Shown in pieces: positions 1 through 10,000 of a DNA stretch of 64,000 nt. Within the stretch, counting starts at the first letter, position 1. Each line of letters opens with the position of its first letter. The translations under genes and the position numbers were made by a program. A model generated the notes under the pieces. The model searched no databases and was not told the origin of the DNA. It saw nothing but the letters and a program-made list of their open reading frames with translations. The stretch covers positions 44,678 to 108,677 of the forward strand of contig NZ_BMII01000019.1 in the NCBI RefSeq assembly GCF_014641855.1. Reading direction: 5' to 3'. This DNA comes from Shewanella inventionis (GTDB taxonomy: Bacteria > Pseudomonadota > Gammaproteobacteria > Enterobacterales > Shewanellaceae).

Positions 1-1846
1 TTAATAACGATGTGTGGCCTAACTGAGGAATAGACACCCGAGCACCATCAACCACAACATTGCCTAATAAACCCTGGTCTAAGCGCAGATCCATCAGGGC
101 GTTTTCAAATAAAGCAGATAAGGTTAACTCGCTGACTGCAGGCCAGTCGGGTTGAAATTGAAACAGTCCATCTTGCAATGTAAAAGCGGCTTGAAACACA
201 CCGCTGTGATCTTGATAAGGATAGCCACTAAGCTCGCCATGCCATAACACTTGAGCCTGATCGACTTTACCCGATTTTAACGCACCATTGAGGTAAGACA
301 CCAAAGCTGGGCTCATGGCCATTAATGGAAAATATCGGCCAGCATTGGCAACGTCAAAAATATCCATATTGGCTGCTAACGCTAAATGAGCTGTGTCATT
401 TAACGCAATATTGACCCCTGCCTGTATTGCAATATCGGCATTACTTAAGCTGATGTTATCAATTGTAAGACGATGTTGAGCTAACGCGATACGGACATTA
501 ATTGCCTCACCTTGCAATGCAAGAGGCTGACTAAAACTATCGCCAAAATCAAATTGGTAAGCTTGTTGCGGTAGTGCAAAATCCAGTTGGTTATTTGCCC
601 AGGTTAGGGTGAGATCAATAGGATTTAAACCGGGCACGGCTCCATAGGGTTGCCATTGTAATTGTTTTACCTCAGCGCTAACAATAAACGGTTGTTGTGG
701 GGGTTTGTATAACCTGATCGGCCCAATCGTTCCTTGTGGGTTAAGTTGTTGCCATGTATTGACTTGCGCTAAGCCTAAATCTGGGACCAGCGGCAACATG
801 GGTTTTAATAATGGCGGTATAAGTTGATTGATATAACCAAACATTTCGCCGTTACGTGCAGCAAAAGCCATTGTTAATTGTGGCCAGGCTTGGTCATTTG
901 TCGATAAGGCTAAATCGTGGCTTGCTAGTTTCCAACCGTCTTGCTCTGGCGTCCATTGTAAAACACCTGACTCAATGGCAAATTTTTGTTGGGTGTCACT
1001 ATCGCGCCACTGCAACCAACTGGGTTTAAACACCAACATGCCATCACGAACTTTTCGATTGGCAAATGTCATCCAGGCATCAAGGTTGATGACCCCTTGA
1101 AACTCAATATTATCTAAATTGGCTTTTGCACTATGCTGACGAGAAGCCCATTCACCTAAATCCAGAGAGTCAGCAGAAACGTACAATTGCCCAGCAATAG
1201 ACTCTGGTTGATAACCGTCGCCGCTAAGATCTATCTTAAGGATCAATTGCTCGTGTTTAGATTCAAGCTCATCAACATGGACCAAACCTTGTGCCTGATG
1301 GCGATTTTGACTGTTTTGCCACTCAAGGTTATCAATGTAAATTGGTCGGTAATCATGATCACGGCTAATGAGCTGTATTGAGGCATCTGTTATCGAAAAA
1401 TGCCCTAACTGCTCCAATAACAAGCCATAGAGCCAATCTAAGTTAGTCGTGGATTGCGAGTGTTCAGCACCGTCTGCTATTTGATCAAGATTAATGGCAA
1501 TACTCACACCATCAAATATTACGGTTTCAACTTGTGGGCTAAGAGTAAAAACAGATTGCCAAAAATCGAGCTTAATGTGGACATTTTCACTAATTACCGT
1601 GATCGGCATTAACTCTTGTGGCGGCAGGTTTAAGTTTTTGATGCTTAATGCGGGACCAAACGCTTGCCACTGGGCATTCAATTGATCCATTTGCACTTCT
1701 AGTTGGTACTCGGTATGTAAATAGTTAACTAATTCAGTACGCACTTCAGGAATATGGGGCAACAAACCACGAATAAGGCTAACAACCAGTGCAAATAGCA
1801 CCAGCGTGATTGCCAAAATTTGCCAACAGATCCTGTTGATGCTCAT
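1..1846 (-). CDS. yhdP: YhdP family AsmA-like inner-membrane/periplasmic protein, N-terminal part (runs off left edge)
   Basis: The minus-strand frame is open from an ATG at 1846 to the window edge, about 615 codons without a stop. The N-terminus (MSINRICWQILAI...) is a short basic stretch followed by a hydrophobic segment of about 20 residues, then a long beta-rich region typical of YhdP/DUF3971 proteins. These are anchored in the inner membrane and implicated in phospholipid transport to the outer membrane. It lies 17 nt after the rng stop, the usual rng-yhdP order in gammaproteobacteria, so it is probably the last gene of the mreB operon. A GTG overlapping the rng stop by one base (1864) is an alternative in-frame start. 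The C-terminus is missing from the window. The family call rests on position, membrane anchor and length. Confidence 0.8.
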   Translation of the reverse strand, partial: MSINRICWQILAITLVLFALVVSLIRGLLPHIPEVRTELVNYLHTEYQLEVQMDQLNAQWQAFGPALSIKNLNLPPQELMPITVISENVHIKLDFWQSVFTLSPQVETVIFDGVSIAINLDQIADGAEHSQSTTNLDWLYGLLLEQLGHFSITDASIQLISRDHDYRPIYIDNLEWQNSQNRHQAQGLVHVDELESKHEQLILKIDLSGDGYQPESIAGQLYVSADSLDLGEWASRQHSAKANLDNIEFQGVINLDAWMTFANRKVRDGMLVFKPSWLQWRDSDTQQKFAIESGVLQWTPEQDGWKLASHDLALSTNDQAWPQLTMAFAARNGEMFGYINQLIPPLLKPMLPLVPDLGLAQVNTWQQLNPQGTIGPIRLYKPPQQPFIVSAEVKQLQWQPYGAVPGLNPIDLTLTWANNQLDFALPQQAYQFDFGDSFSQPLALQGEAINVRIALAQHRLTIDNISLSNADIAIQAGVNIALNDTAHLALAANMDIFDVANAGRYFPLMAMSPALVSYLNGALKSGKVDQAQVLWHGELSGYPYQDHSGVFQAAFTLQDGLFQFQPDWPAVSELTLSALFENALMDLRLDQGLLGNVVVDGARVSIPQLGHTSLL

Positions 1847-1863
1847 TGCCCGAATTGTTGACA

Positions 1864-3354
1864 CTACATCATCACCACATCATATTTGCTTTGAATGTAT
1901 AAGGGCTCATTTTGCAGGCGGATACGTTTACCAATGTACACTTCAAGTTCGGCCAGCAAATGCGACTCATCACCACTTAAGCTCATGTAAACTGCCGGTG
2001 AGCAATACAATAAAAACTCATCAGCTTTGTAGGCTCTGTTTAACCGAATAATTTCTCTAAATATTTCATAAGATACGGTTTCGACGGTTTTCATCGTACC
2101 GGTACCCTGACACGATGGGCATTCACCACACACCACATGCTCAAGGCTTTCACGGGTACGCTTGCGCGTCATTTCAACCAAGCCTAGCCCCGAAAAACCA
2201 CTCACACTGGTTTTAACACGATCAAGCGCCAATGCGGCATTGAGGCTTTCAAGCACTCGCGCTTTATGTTCATTGTTCATCATATCGATAAAATCGATAA
2301 TAATAATGCCACCCAAGTTGCGTAAACGTAACTGTCTGGCAATGGCTTGCGTGGCTTCGAGATTGGTATTAAAGATGGTTTCTTCTAAATTACGATGCCC
2401 CACAAACGCACCCGTGTTGATGTCGACTGTGGTCATGGCTTCGGTTTGGTCAATAATTAAATAACCACCGGACTTAAGCTCTACTTTACGCCCAAGAGCC
2501 CGCTGTACTTCATTTTCAACATCATACAATTCAAAAATAGGGGCTGGGCCTGCGTAATGCTCAATTTTGTCGGCAATTTCTGGCATAAATTCTTGAGCAA
2601 ACTGTTGTAACTCAGCATAGGTCCGACGAGAATCGACCTGAATATGGTCAAGCTCGGTGCCGACAAAATCACGAATAATTCGCACGGGTAATGCAAGATC
2701 TTGATACAGTAATGTAGCGCCTTTACGTTTACGACGCTCGCTAACTTTGGCCCACACACGGCGTAAAAATGCCGCATCTTGTGCAAGCTCGTCTTCACCT
2801 ATATTTTCTGCTGCTGTGCGGATAATAAAGCCGCCATCATCGTCAACATAAGGCAGAGTGATGTTTTTAAGGCGCTGACGCTCTTCTTCAAGCTCAATAC
2901 GTTGCGACACACCAACATGACTAGAGCCTGGCATAAACACTAAATAACGAGAAGGTAAGGTAATATCGGTAGTAAGGCGAGCGCCTTTAGTGCCAAGCGG
3001 GTCTTTAACCACTTGCACCATAATATCTTGGCCTTGGCGCACGAGCTCAGCGATATCGCGCACCACAAAGTTGCCCTTTTCAACATCGGCAACACATTCT
3101 GTGTGGGGAACAATATCAGATGCATGTAAAAACGCGGCTTTATCTAAACCAATATCCACAAAAGCAGCCTGCATACCGGGTAGCACGCGGCTAATTTTGC
3201 CTTTGTAAATATTTCCCACCAAGCCTCGTTTCATGCGACGCTCAATATGGACTTCTTGCAAAACACCGTGTTCAACCAATGCCACTCGCGCTTCTGTTGG
3301 CGTAACATTGATGAGCAGTTCTGTGCCTTTTTTACGTTGTGCTTTTATGTTCAT
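1864..3354 (-). CDS. rng: Ribonuclease G
   Basis: 496 residues, close to the 489 of E. coli RNase G, with a slightly longer basic N-terminus. This endoribonuclease matures the 5' end of 16S rRNA and cleaves some mRNAs. An S1-like RNA-binding region lies near residues 40-130 (RGLVGNIYKGKISRVLPGMQ). The catalytic RNase E/G domain carries the two metal-binding aspartates in MTTVDINTG (about residue 310) and IIIIDFIDM (about 353). A Zn-link-like CGECPSCQGTG motif sits near residue 410. Unlike RNase E there is no long C-terminal scaffold. It sits between maf and yhdP in the mre-maf-rng-yhdP operon. The extra N-terminal residues make the start slightly uncertain. Confidence 0.96.
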   Translation of the reverse strand: MNIKAQRKKGTELLINVTPTEARVALVEHGVLQEVHIERRMKRGLVGNIYKGKISRVLPGMQAAFVDIGLDKAAFLHASDIVPHTECVADVEKGNFVVRDIAELVRQGQDIMVQVVKDPLGTKGARLTTDITLPSRYLVFMPGSSHVGVSQRIELEEERQRLKNITLPYVDDDGGFIIRTAAENIGEDELAQDAAFLRRVWAKVSERRKRKGATLLYQDLALPVRIIRDFVGTELDHIQVDSRRTYAELQQFAQEFMPEIADKIEHYAGPAPIFELYDVENEVQRALGRKVELKSGGYLIIDQTEAMTTVDINTGAFVGHRNLEETIFNTNLEATQAIARQLRLRNLGGIIIIDFIDMMNNEHKARVLESLNAALALDRVKTSVSGFSGLGLVEMTRKRTRESLEHVVCGECPSCQGTGTMKTVETVSYEIFREIIRLNRAYKADEFLLYCSPAVYMSLSGDESHLLAELEVYIGKRIRLQNEPLYIQSKYDVVMM

Positions 3355-3437
3355 AGGCCACCAGTATAGAGGTCATGCTCCAATCGTAATATTGACAGCA
3401 GTTGCACCACCGTATGAAGACCGATTAAAGCAAAAGG

Positions 3438-4025
3438 TTAAGTTTGCTGCATCATGCAGGCTAATAATTCTCGTGTTTCAACTAACGGTAAGCCCACTAC
3501 AGCGGAATAACTACCCGTAATCGACTTCACAAAACAGCCGCCCAATGCTTGAATGCCATAAGCGCCAGCCTTGTCCATCGGCTCACCCGAGGCGACATAG
3601 GCGTCAATATCGGTGGCTGATAATGCACAAAAGCTTACTTGTGTTCTGCAAAGCCTGCTAAAAGTATGCTGACCATCGGTTAACGCAACGGCGGTCATCA
3701 CCTCATGGGTATTACCTGACAACAAAGCTAACATTCGCTTTGCGTCATTCGCGTCTATCGGCTTTCCTAAAATCACCCCATTAAGCACCACTATGGTGTC
3801 TGAGCCGAGCACTTTGGGCTGGTTAAGTTGAGTCGTTAACTTAAGCCCAGCGAGGGCTTTTTCGACTGCTAATCTGCACACATAGTCTTCAGCTAACTCG
3901 TTAGCTTTAGGCGTTTCGTCAATATCGGGCGCCACAAGTTGGAAACTAAAGCCAGGAAAGCTAAATCCTGCTTGCGCCAGTAATTCTTTTCTTCTTGGTG
4001 AGGTTGAGGCCAATACCCAAGTCAT
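3438..4025 (-). CDS. maf: Maf/YhdE nucleoside triphosphate pyrophosphatase (dTTP/UTP type)
   Basis: 195 residues, the normal Maf length. The enzyme hydrolyses non-canonical and some canonical NTPs to NMP and pyrophosphate; YhdE-type members prefer dTTP/UTP. The N-terminal substrate loop [12 protein letters not shown] (residues 5-16) is diagnostic. The central [12 protein letters not shown] and [13 protein letters not shown] motifs carry the catalytic acid and lysine, and there is a C-terminal [10 protein letters not shown] motif. The gene lies 44 nt after mreD and 83 nt before rng in the same operon, the standard arrangement. Overexpression of Maf blocks septation in other bacteria, hence the older name septum formation inhibitor. 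Confidence 0.94.
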   Translation of the reverse strand: MTWVLASTSPRRKELLAQAGFSFPGFSFQLVAPDIDETPKANELAEDYVCRLAVEKALAGLKLTTQLNQPKVLGSDTIVVLNGVILGKPIDANDAKRMLALLSGNTHEVMTAVALTDGQHTFSRLCRTQVSFCALSATDIDAYVASGEPMDKAGAYGIQALGGCFVKSITGSYSAVVGLPLVETRELLACMMQQT

Positions 4026-4069
4026 GTTAATTCACTCATTTTAGGCATTAAATCAGGATAAAAACCCGT

Positions 4070-4561
4070 TTAACGTACTTTATACCGACGACGGATGTTG
4101 CGTAAAATCCAGAATACCCACCACCAAATAAACAAGCTAGATATCGCGGGTAAAAACATCGTTAAATCAAAAGGAGTTTCACCGACAACAACAAACTGTA
4201 CCCAAAAGATCACCGCATGATAAACACATATTAACCCAGCAATGACTAATGACTGTTGCCAGCGAGGATAGTTGCGTAGACGTTGACACAAAAGAACGAC
4301 GATATAAATCACCAGCGATAACGCTAGTGAACGGATACCTAACGTTGCCCCAAGCAAAACATCGAGCATGACCCCAAGTACCCAAGCGGTTAAAATGCTA
4401 TACCGATGCGGCAGCGCCATAGCCCAGTAAACCATAACCATCAATAACCAATCCGGACGCCAATGCTCAACCATGCTAGGTAACGGCATAATTTGAAACA
4501 TCATTCCAATAAAAATAGTTAGCCATACAACGAGACGACCATTAGCGATGTGCGCACTCAT
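4070..4561 (-). CDS. mreD: Rod shape-determining protein MreD
   Basis: 163 residues, almost entirely hydrophobic, with about five or six membrane segments and a conserved early LPSMVEHWRPDWLLM stretch typical of MreD. It is an inner-membrane component of the elongasome that links MreC, MreB and the lateral-wall peptidoglycan synthases. The start codon overlaps the mreC stop by 4 nt (ATGA), indicating translational coupling. The gene is followed by maf. It is somewhat basic at its C-terminus (NIRRRYKVR). The call is secure from position and membrane profile, although MreD sequence is poorly conserved. Confidence 0.93.
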   Translation of the reverse strand: MSAHIANGRLVVWLTIFIGMMFQIMPLPSMVEHWRPDWLLMVMVYWAMALPHRYSILTAWVLGVMLDVLLGATLGIRSLALSLVIYIVVLLCQRLRNYPRWQQSLVIAGLICVYHAVIFWVQFVVVGETPFDLTMFLPAISSLFIWWWVFWILRNIRRRYKVR

Positions 4562-5718
4562 TGATTCACCTCACTAGACTGAGTTATTGGCTCTGATGAA
4601 GACTGGTTGTGATCATTTGTTGCCACCGGATTAACAGCTGGCGGGCTTTGAGTATTCGCTCCAGCCGGATTAACAGCTGGCGAGGTTTGAGTATTCGCTC
4701 CTGTTGGATCAACGACTGTCGGGTTTTGAGCGTTAGCCCCAGCCGGATTAACAGCTGGCTGATTTAAGGAAGCATTGTCACCTGTTGTTGATGTGGCTTG
4801 CTGACCAGTTGCTTGCTGTTCTGTTGTCTGCTCACCCGTTGCCTGAGATGCTGCTACATTTTTCTCAATAAGCTCTACTAAATCAGCCGGTAAAGTAAAG
4901 GGGGTTGTTTCATCTGGCCAAATTAATAACACATACCGTATACGATCTAATGCCGCTAACGGCTGCGCATTAATCACCGCATAACTTTGACCATCGTCGC
5001 GCGAAACACTAATGACACGTGCAACAGGATAACCTTCAGGAAAGCGGTTACCCAAACCAGAGGTCACTAATAAATCACCGGCAATAATGTCAGTACTTTT
5101 GGCGACATGGCGAAGCTCAATTTGATCAATATCACCAGTACCATTGGCAATAGCTCTAACATCATTACGAGTAACACGCACAGGAATACCATGAGAGGTG
5201 TCAGACACCATTAACACTCGGCTGGTAAATTCGCTAACTTCAATAACCTGCCCGACAACCCCTTGCGCATCAACCACAGGTTGACCCACATAAACACCGG
5301 TTTGTGAGCCATGGTTTAACACCACAAATTGCCGAAACGGATCACTGGCCACTTCCATTACTTCAGCAACCACTTTACGAGAGTCCATGTGAACAGGAGA
5401 GCCTAACAAGGCACGTAAACGCTCGTTTTCTTGGCGTACATGTTCAAATCGCTGCAAACGCTCTGACATCACCAATTGTTGGCGTAACAACTCTTTGTTT
5501 TGCAACTCAAGCATATTTCGGGTAGCAAAAGCCTCGGCAGACCAGTCCAGCATCACACCTGGCACATTGGCTAAATACTGCAAAGGGCTCAAAACTGAAG
5601 AGAGAGATTGACGAATAGGATCTAAGCGATGATTAGCGGCAAGCAAAGCCACCGACAATATAATTGCCAGTGTCAGTCTAAATTGATTAGAGACGCCACG
5701 AACGAAAATTGGTTTCAT
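4558..5718 (-). CDS. mreC: Rod shape-determining protein MreC with a repetitive C-terminal tail
   Basis: 386 residues. There is a short cytoplasmic N-terminus, one membrane segment near residues 12-30, a coiled coil about residues 65-105 (LLRQQLVMSERLQRFEHVRQ), then the two beta-barrel-like domains to about residue 280 (GQPVVDAQGVVGQV, GIPVRVTRNDVRA). MreC is the periplasmic scaffold of the elongasome, bridging MreB/MreD and PBP2. The last 100 or so residues are Gln/Thr/Ala/Pro rich and include about 3.4 in-frame 13-residue repeats (PAVNPAGANTQS type). The tail is probably disordered in the periplasm and is not part of the conserved fold. It lies 61 nt downstream of mreB and overlaps mreD by 4 nt. 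Confidence 0.95.
   Translation of the reverse strand: MKPIFVRGVSNQFRLTLAIILSVALLAANHRLDPIRQSLSSVLSPLQYLANVPGVMLDWSAEAFATRNMLELQNKELLRQQLVMSERLQRFEHVRQENERLRALLGSPVHMDSRKVVAEVMEVASDPFRQFVVLNHGSQTGVYVGQPVVDAQGVVGQVIEVSEFTSRVLMVSDTSHGIPVRVTRNDVRAIANGTGDIDQIELRHVAKSTDIIAGDLLVTSGLGNRFPEGYPVARVISVSRDDGQSYAVINAQPLAALDRIRYVLLIWPDETTPFTLPADLVELIEKNVAASQATGEQTTEQQATGQQATSTTGDNASLNQPAVNPAGANAQNPTVVDPTGANTQTSPAVNPAGANTQSPPAVNPVATNDHNQSSSEPITQSSEVNQ
4628..4759 (-). repeat. 39-bp in-frame tandem repeat in the mreC tail
   Basis: A 39-nt unit starts at 4628, 4667, 4706 and 4745 (the last partial). Each begins GGATTAACAGCTGG or a close variant in plus-strand orientation. The period is a multiple of three, so unit number can change without frameshifting mreC. 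The third unit is the most diverged. Confidence 0.9.
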
Positions 5719-5779
5719 AAAGTGAGCGCGGCTTTATTAGCGTTATTTAGCGTTAATAAAGCCACAGTGCAGTTAATCA

Positions 5780-6832
<1,053 letters not shown>

Positions 6833-6987
6833 TCAGGCCTGTATTCTGTGAAGTCAGAAGAAAGAAAAATCAGCTAACTTTATCAATGACACCCCTATTC
6901 TACAAGACCGAACAGGTTAACAATTGCTAATCTGACGTTTTTTTTTACAAAAGCATGTAAAAAAACGCCGATCGAGCAAATATAATC

Positions 6988-7017
6988 CTAAAAAGCGTAA
7001 AAGCGATGCTTTTTTAT
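6988..7017 (-). terminator. Possible Rho-independent terminator after mshQ
   Basis: A 7-bp stem AAAAAGC/GCTTTTT (6990-6996 with 7008-7014) begins a few bases past the mshQ stop, with flanking A and T runs. The stem is AT-rich and weak. A second AT palindrome lies at about 6940-6966. It is placed to end the MSHA operon before mreB. Confidence 0.35.
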
Positions 7018-7022
7018 TCCGA

Positions 7023-10000
7023 TTATTGCCCCACTTCACGCCAATAAATGATCCTATCATGACCGCGATAACGGCCAAAGAAAGCACTTGCCCTTGGGTC
7101 ATAAAGTACTGTTGGGCTAGCATCATCCCAATTCCAATACCAGGTTAGCCAATCATCAACTTTTAACGGTGCCGTTACTTGGCCAAGATATGCATCAGAA
7201 CCCGTATTTTGCCATAATAAGGTGAGTAAACCATTATTGACAAAACTACCTGCATCAGTGCGTGTAACCGTTTGACCAGCAGTTAAGACTGGAGCATAAA
7301 CTTCTGTGCCATCAAGGGGATCTGACACTTGAGTACAGCTGTCGCTAACATTTGTAATCCAGTTACTCCCATCCCAGTATTGCGCATAGGTTGGCATACG
7401 TAACACTTCATTTTCAGGGCCAAAGGTATTGTCCATCACCACTCGGCCATGACGAAAATCGTGTGTTGAAATCAGTTTGGCGTTGCAAGAGCTGTTGTTG
7501 GCACAAATATCACTGCTATCGGCGCGCATATCTGGCGCATTAACAAATGCAATACCGGTGTCGTTATCAGCAACCTGAACCCCAATGTCAAACAGGCCAA
7601 ATGGTCCATCCACATTAGGCGCAACAGTACGACTAAAATTGGCCTGATAAGCTATACCCACACTGGCTTCACCAAGACTCCACGTGCTCGCGTCAATCGG
7701 TAATGCACTTAACCGACTGCTTAAATCGACGCCGTTGTTATTATTCTCGCCAACTAAACTGGCCGTAGCTTTAGCAAAAGCGCCCTGATAATTTTGTGTA
7801 ATATTGCCTATTGTATTGTAAGCAGTTAGGGTCAGCGTTAAATCAAAGGGTTGATCCATATAGGTAAAACTACCGCAACTTGGCAACACACTTGAGCTGC
7901 TAACCGCAAAGCTGTCTGGCACAAAGCGGCCAATGCTTGCTGACTTGGCAAGCGGGATATCATAAAAGCTTGACCCTAAATAAGGGCTTGGAGGATTGGC
8001 GGTAAATGTAAACACGCCGACCTCGGTTACCGACTGAGTCACGGTATTGCTGTTAGTCGTTTGCGCTACATGGCTGTATTGCGTGGTACCAACAGCACCT
8101 AACACTCCGCCAGATGGCGCAACTAATTGGTGCCCTAAAACAATGTTGCTTTGGGCATAATTTGGTGTATTGATATTGTCGCAATAATTGGTATCAGCGT
8201 CAGACTGCCAGGCTTTTCCTTGAATAATTAAATCAAACGTTTCGCCTGCTTTTTTATATACATCACAACTGCTGTTACCGGCTGTACATTGTGCATTGCT
8301 ATCTTGTGGGGTGATGCACAATCCAACAGGGAAGCTCACAAATGAATCTGAACCCAACATAACTAAACCCGCTTCGTCGCCAGTACCGGTGTACTGAGCA
8401 TCGAGTTGCATATTGCCTGCATCAGGGTAGTTAACATCAATATTTGCCGTGCCAGTGGCGTCAAAATTTAAGGTAATGCTGGTTGCTGCCGAGCTTTGTT
8501 TGCCCACAGTAGTACTGTTAACGGTTATTGATTGGCCGTTAATTGGCGTAATGGGCTCCAGGTACGTGCTCCAAAAACTGACATTTTTTGTTGTGTCTGC
8601 AAAGGTAGGTACACATTGAAGCGTCTCATCTGACTTTTTCACAGCACTGATTGAAATATTACCCGTGGGTTTGTTTGCTAGCTTGTCTGGTACATCAAAA
8701 ATAAAACCACTGTCGGCAAAGACTAAATTACAGTTTGCAGCCGTTGCTGCACCACCGTTAATCCGGCAAAGTGTCTCACTAAATGCTTTGGTACTTGGGG
8801 TTGAACCTGTCACATCAAGTGTCACAGTACCAGCTGTATTACTGCGTAACTGTAAATCTGACTTTTCACCACCGCTAAACGTAACGGTATTGCCACCCAC
8901 CCAGCCGCCACCACCCGTAACCGTTGCAGGGCTTAGGGTCGCGGTTACACTGTCATTAACCGTCTCTGTACAATCTGCATTAGCACAAGCTTTTATCGAT
9001 AACGTTTTTGGCGTACAGGTTAGCCCTGTACCTGAATACGAATACTCAAAATGATCAATTTGCACACCGATGGGGCTAGATTTTAATGCACATATTTCAA
9101 CATTATCAATTTCATGAATATTCGTTGCTCCGCCTGTAGACCCAGTTAAAGACAATAAAAAACTCTCAGGTAAAGCTGCCTGGCTTGCAAAAGACGCAGC
9201 ATCAAATTCTGAAATAAGTTCAACAAATCCACTGCCGCTATCGCGTTCAACTTTAACTAATGATTGACTGGCAACTTGTGAGTCAACAGTAATACGGTAT
9301 CGATGAGCCGGTGATACATTATTGTCGTCAACAGTTGGCGATAAGCACTCACCACTCGTATTGGTGGTACCATTTGAGCAAGTACCACGTAAATAAGGGT
9401 AACCCGATGTGCCAGAGCCTGAGCCCCTAATGGCAACCGATTGTTGACGACGCCCTGGGCCACCCAAGCCACCTTCTCTTGAAAAGTTACCATACTCATC
9501 AATACCAAAACCTAACCAACCACCTGCAAAACCATCTTGATTTGAGCGAGCGCCATAACCTAATGGTCCTCCATAAGCGCCCGCTTGAGGGGTAATAGTG
9601 CTGTCTGATAATACAAAAGCAATACCATCGGCACCGGTGCCGTTATAAGCATAATGATCAAATTCGATGGTGACGTAATTGTCTGTTGCTGGAAATAGCC
9701 GTTGGAAAGTAGATGATGTTGCTTGATTTGTTACCGCTTGAGTCACTTGTAAACGATTACTCACAATGGATGGCGTAAAGCTGCCTCGACTATTGGAAAC
9801 AACCCAATCATCCCCAAGATCTGTACGGTCAAAATTATCCGTAAAACATTGGAATACCGGCTCAACTTTTTCTAGCGCGACAAAACTGTAACTTTCCCAA
9901 ACGTGGCTTCTATCATTATCACGAAAGTTATCTTCATCAATGACCATGCTCACTGTGCTGTTTGTTAGCACGCATCGACGCAGCCAGCCACCATCACCAC

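Noticed and set aside
6917..7126. 69-codon minus-strand frame overlapping the end of mshQ
   Set aside because: It overlaps the mshQ coding region in another frame and its end is A/T-rich terminator sequence.
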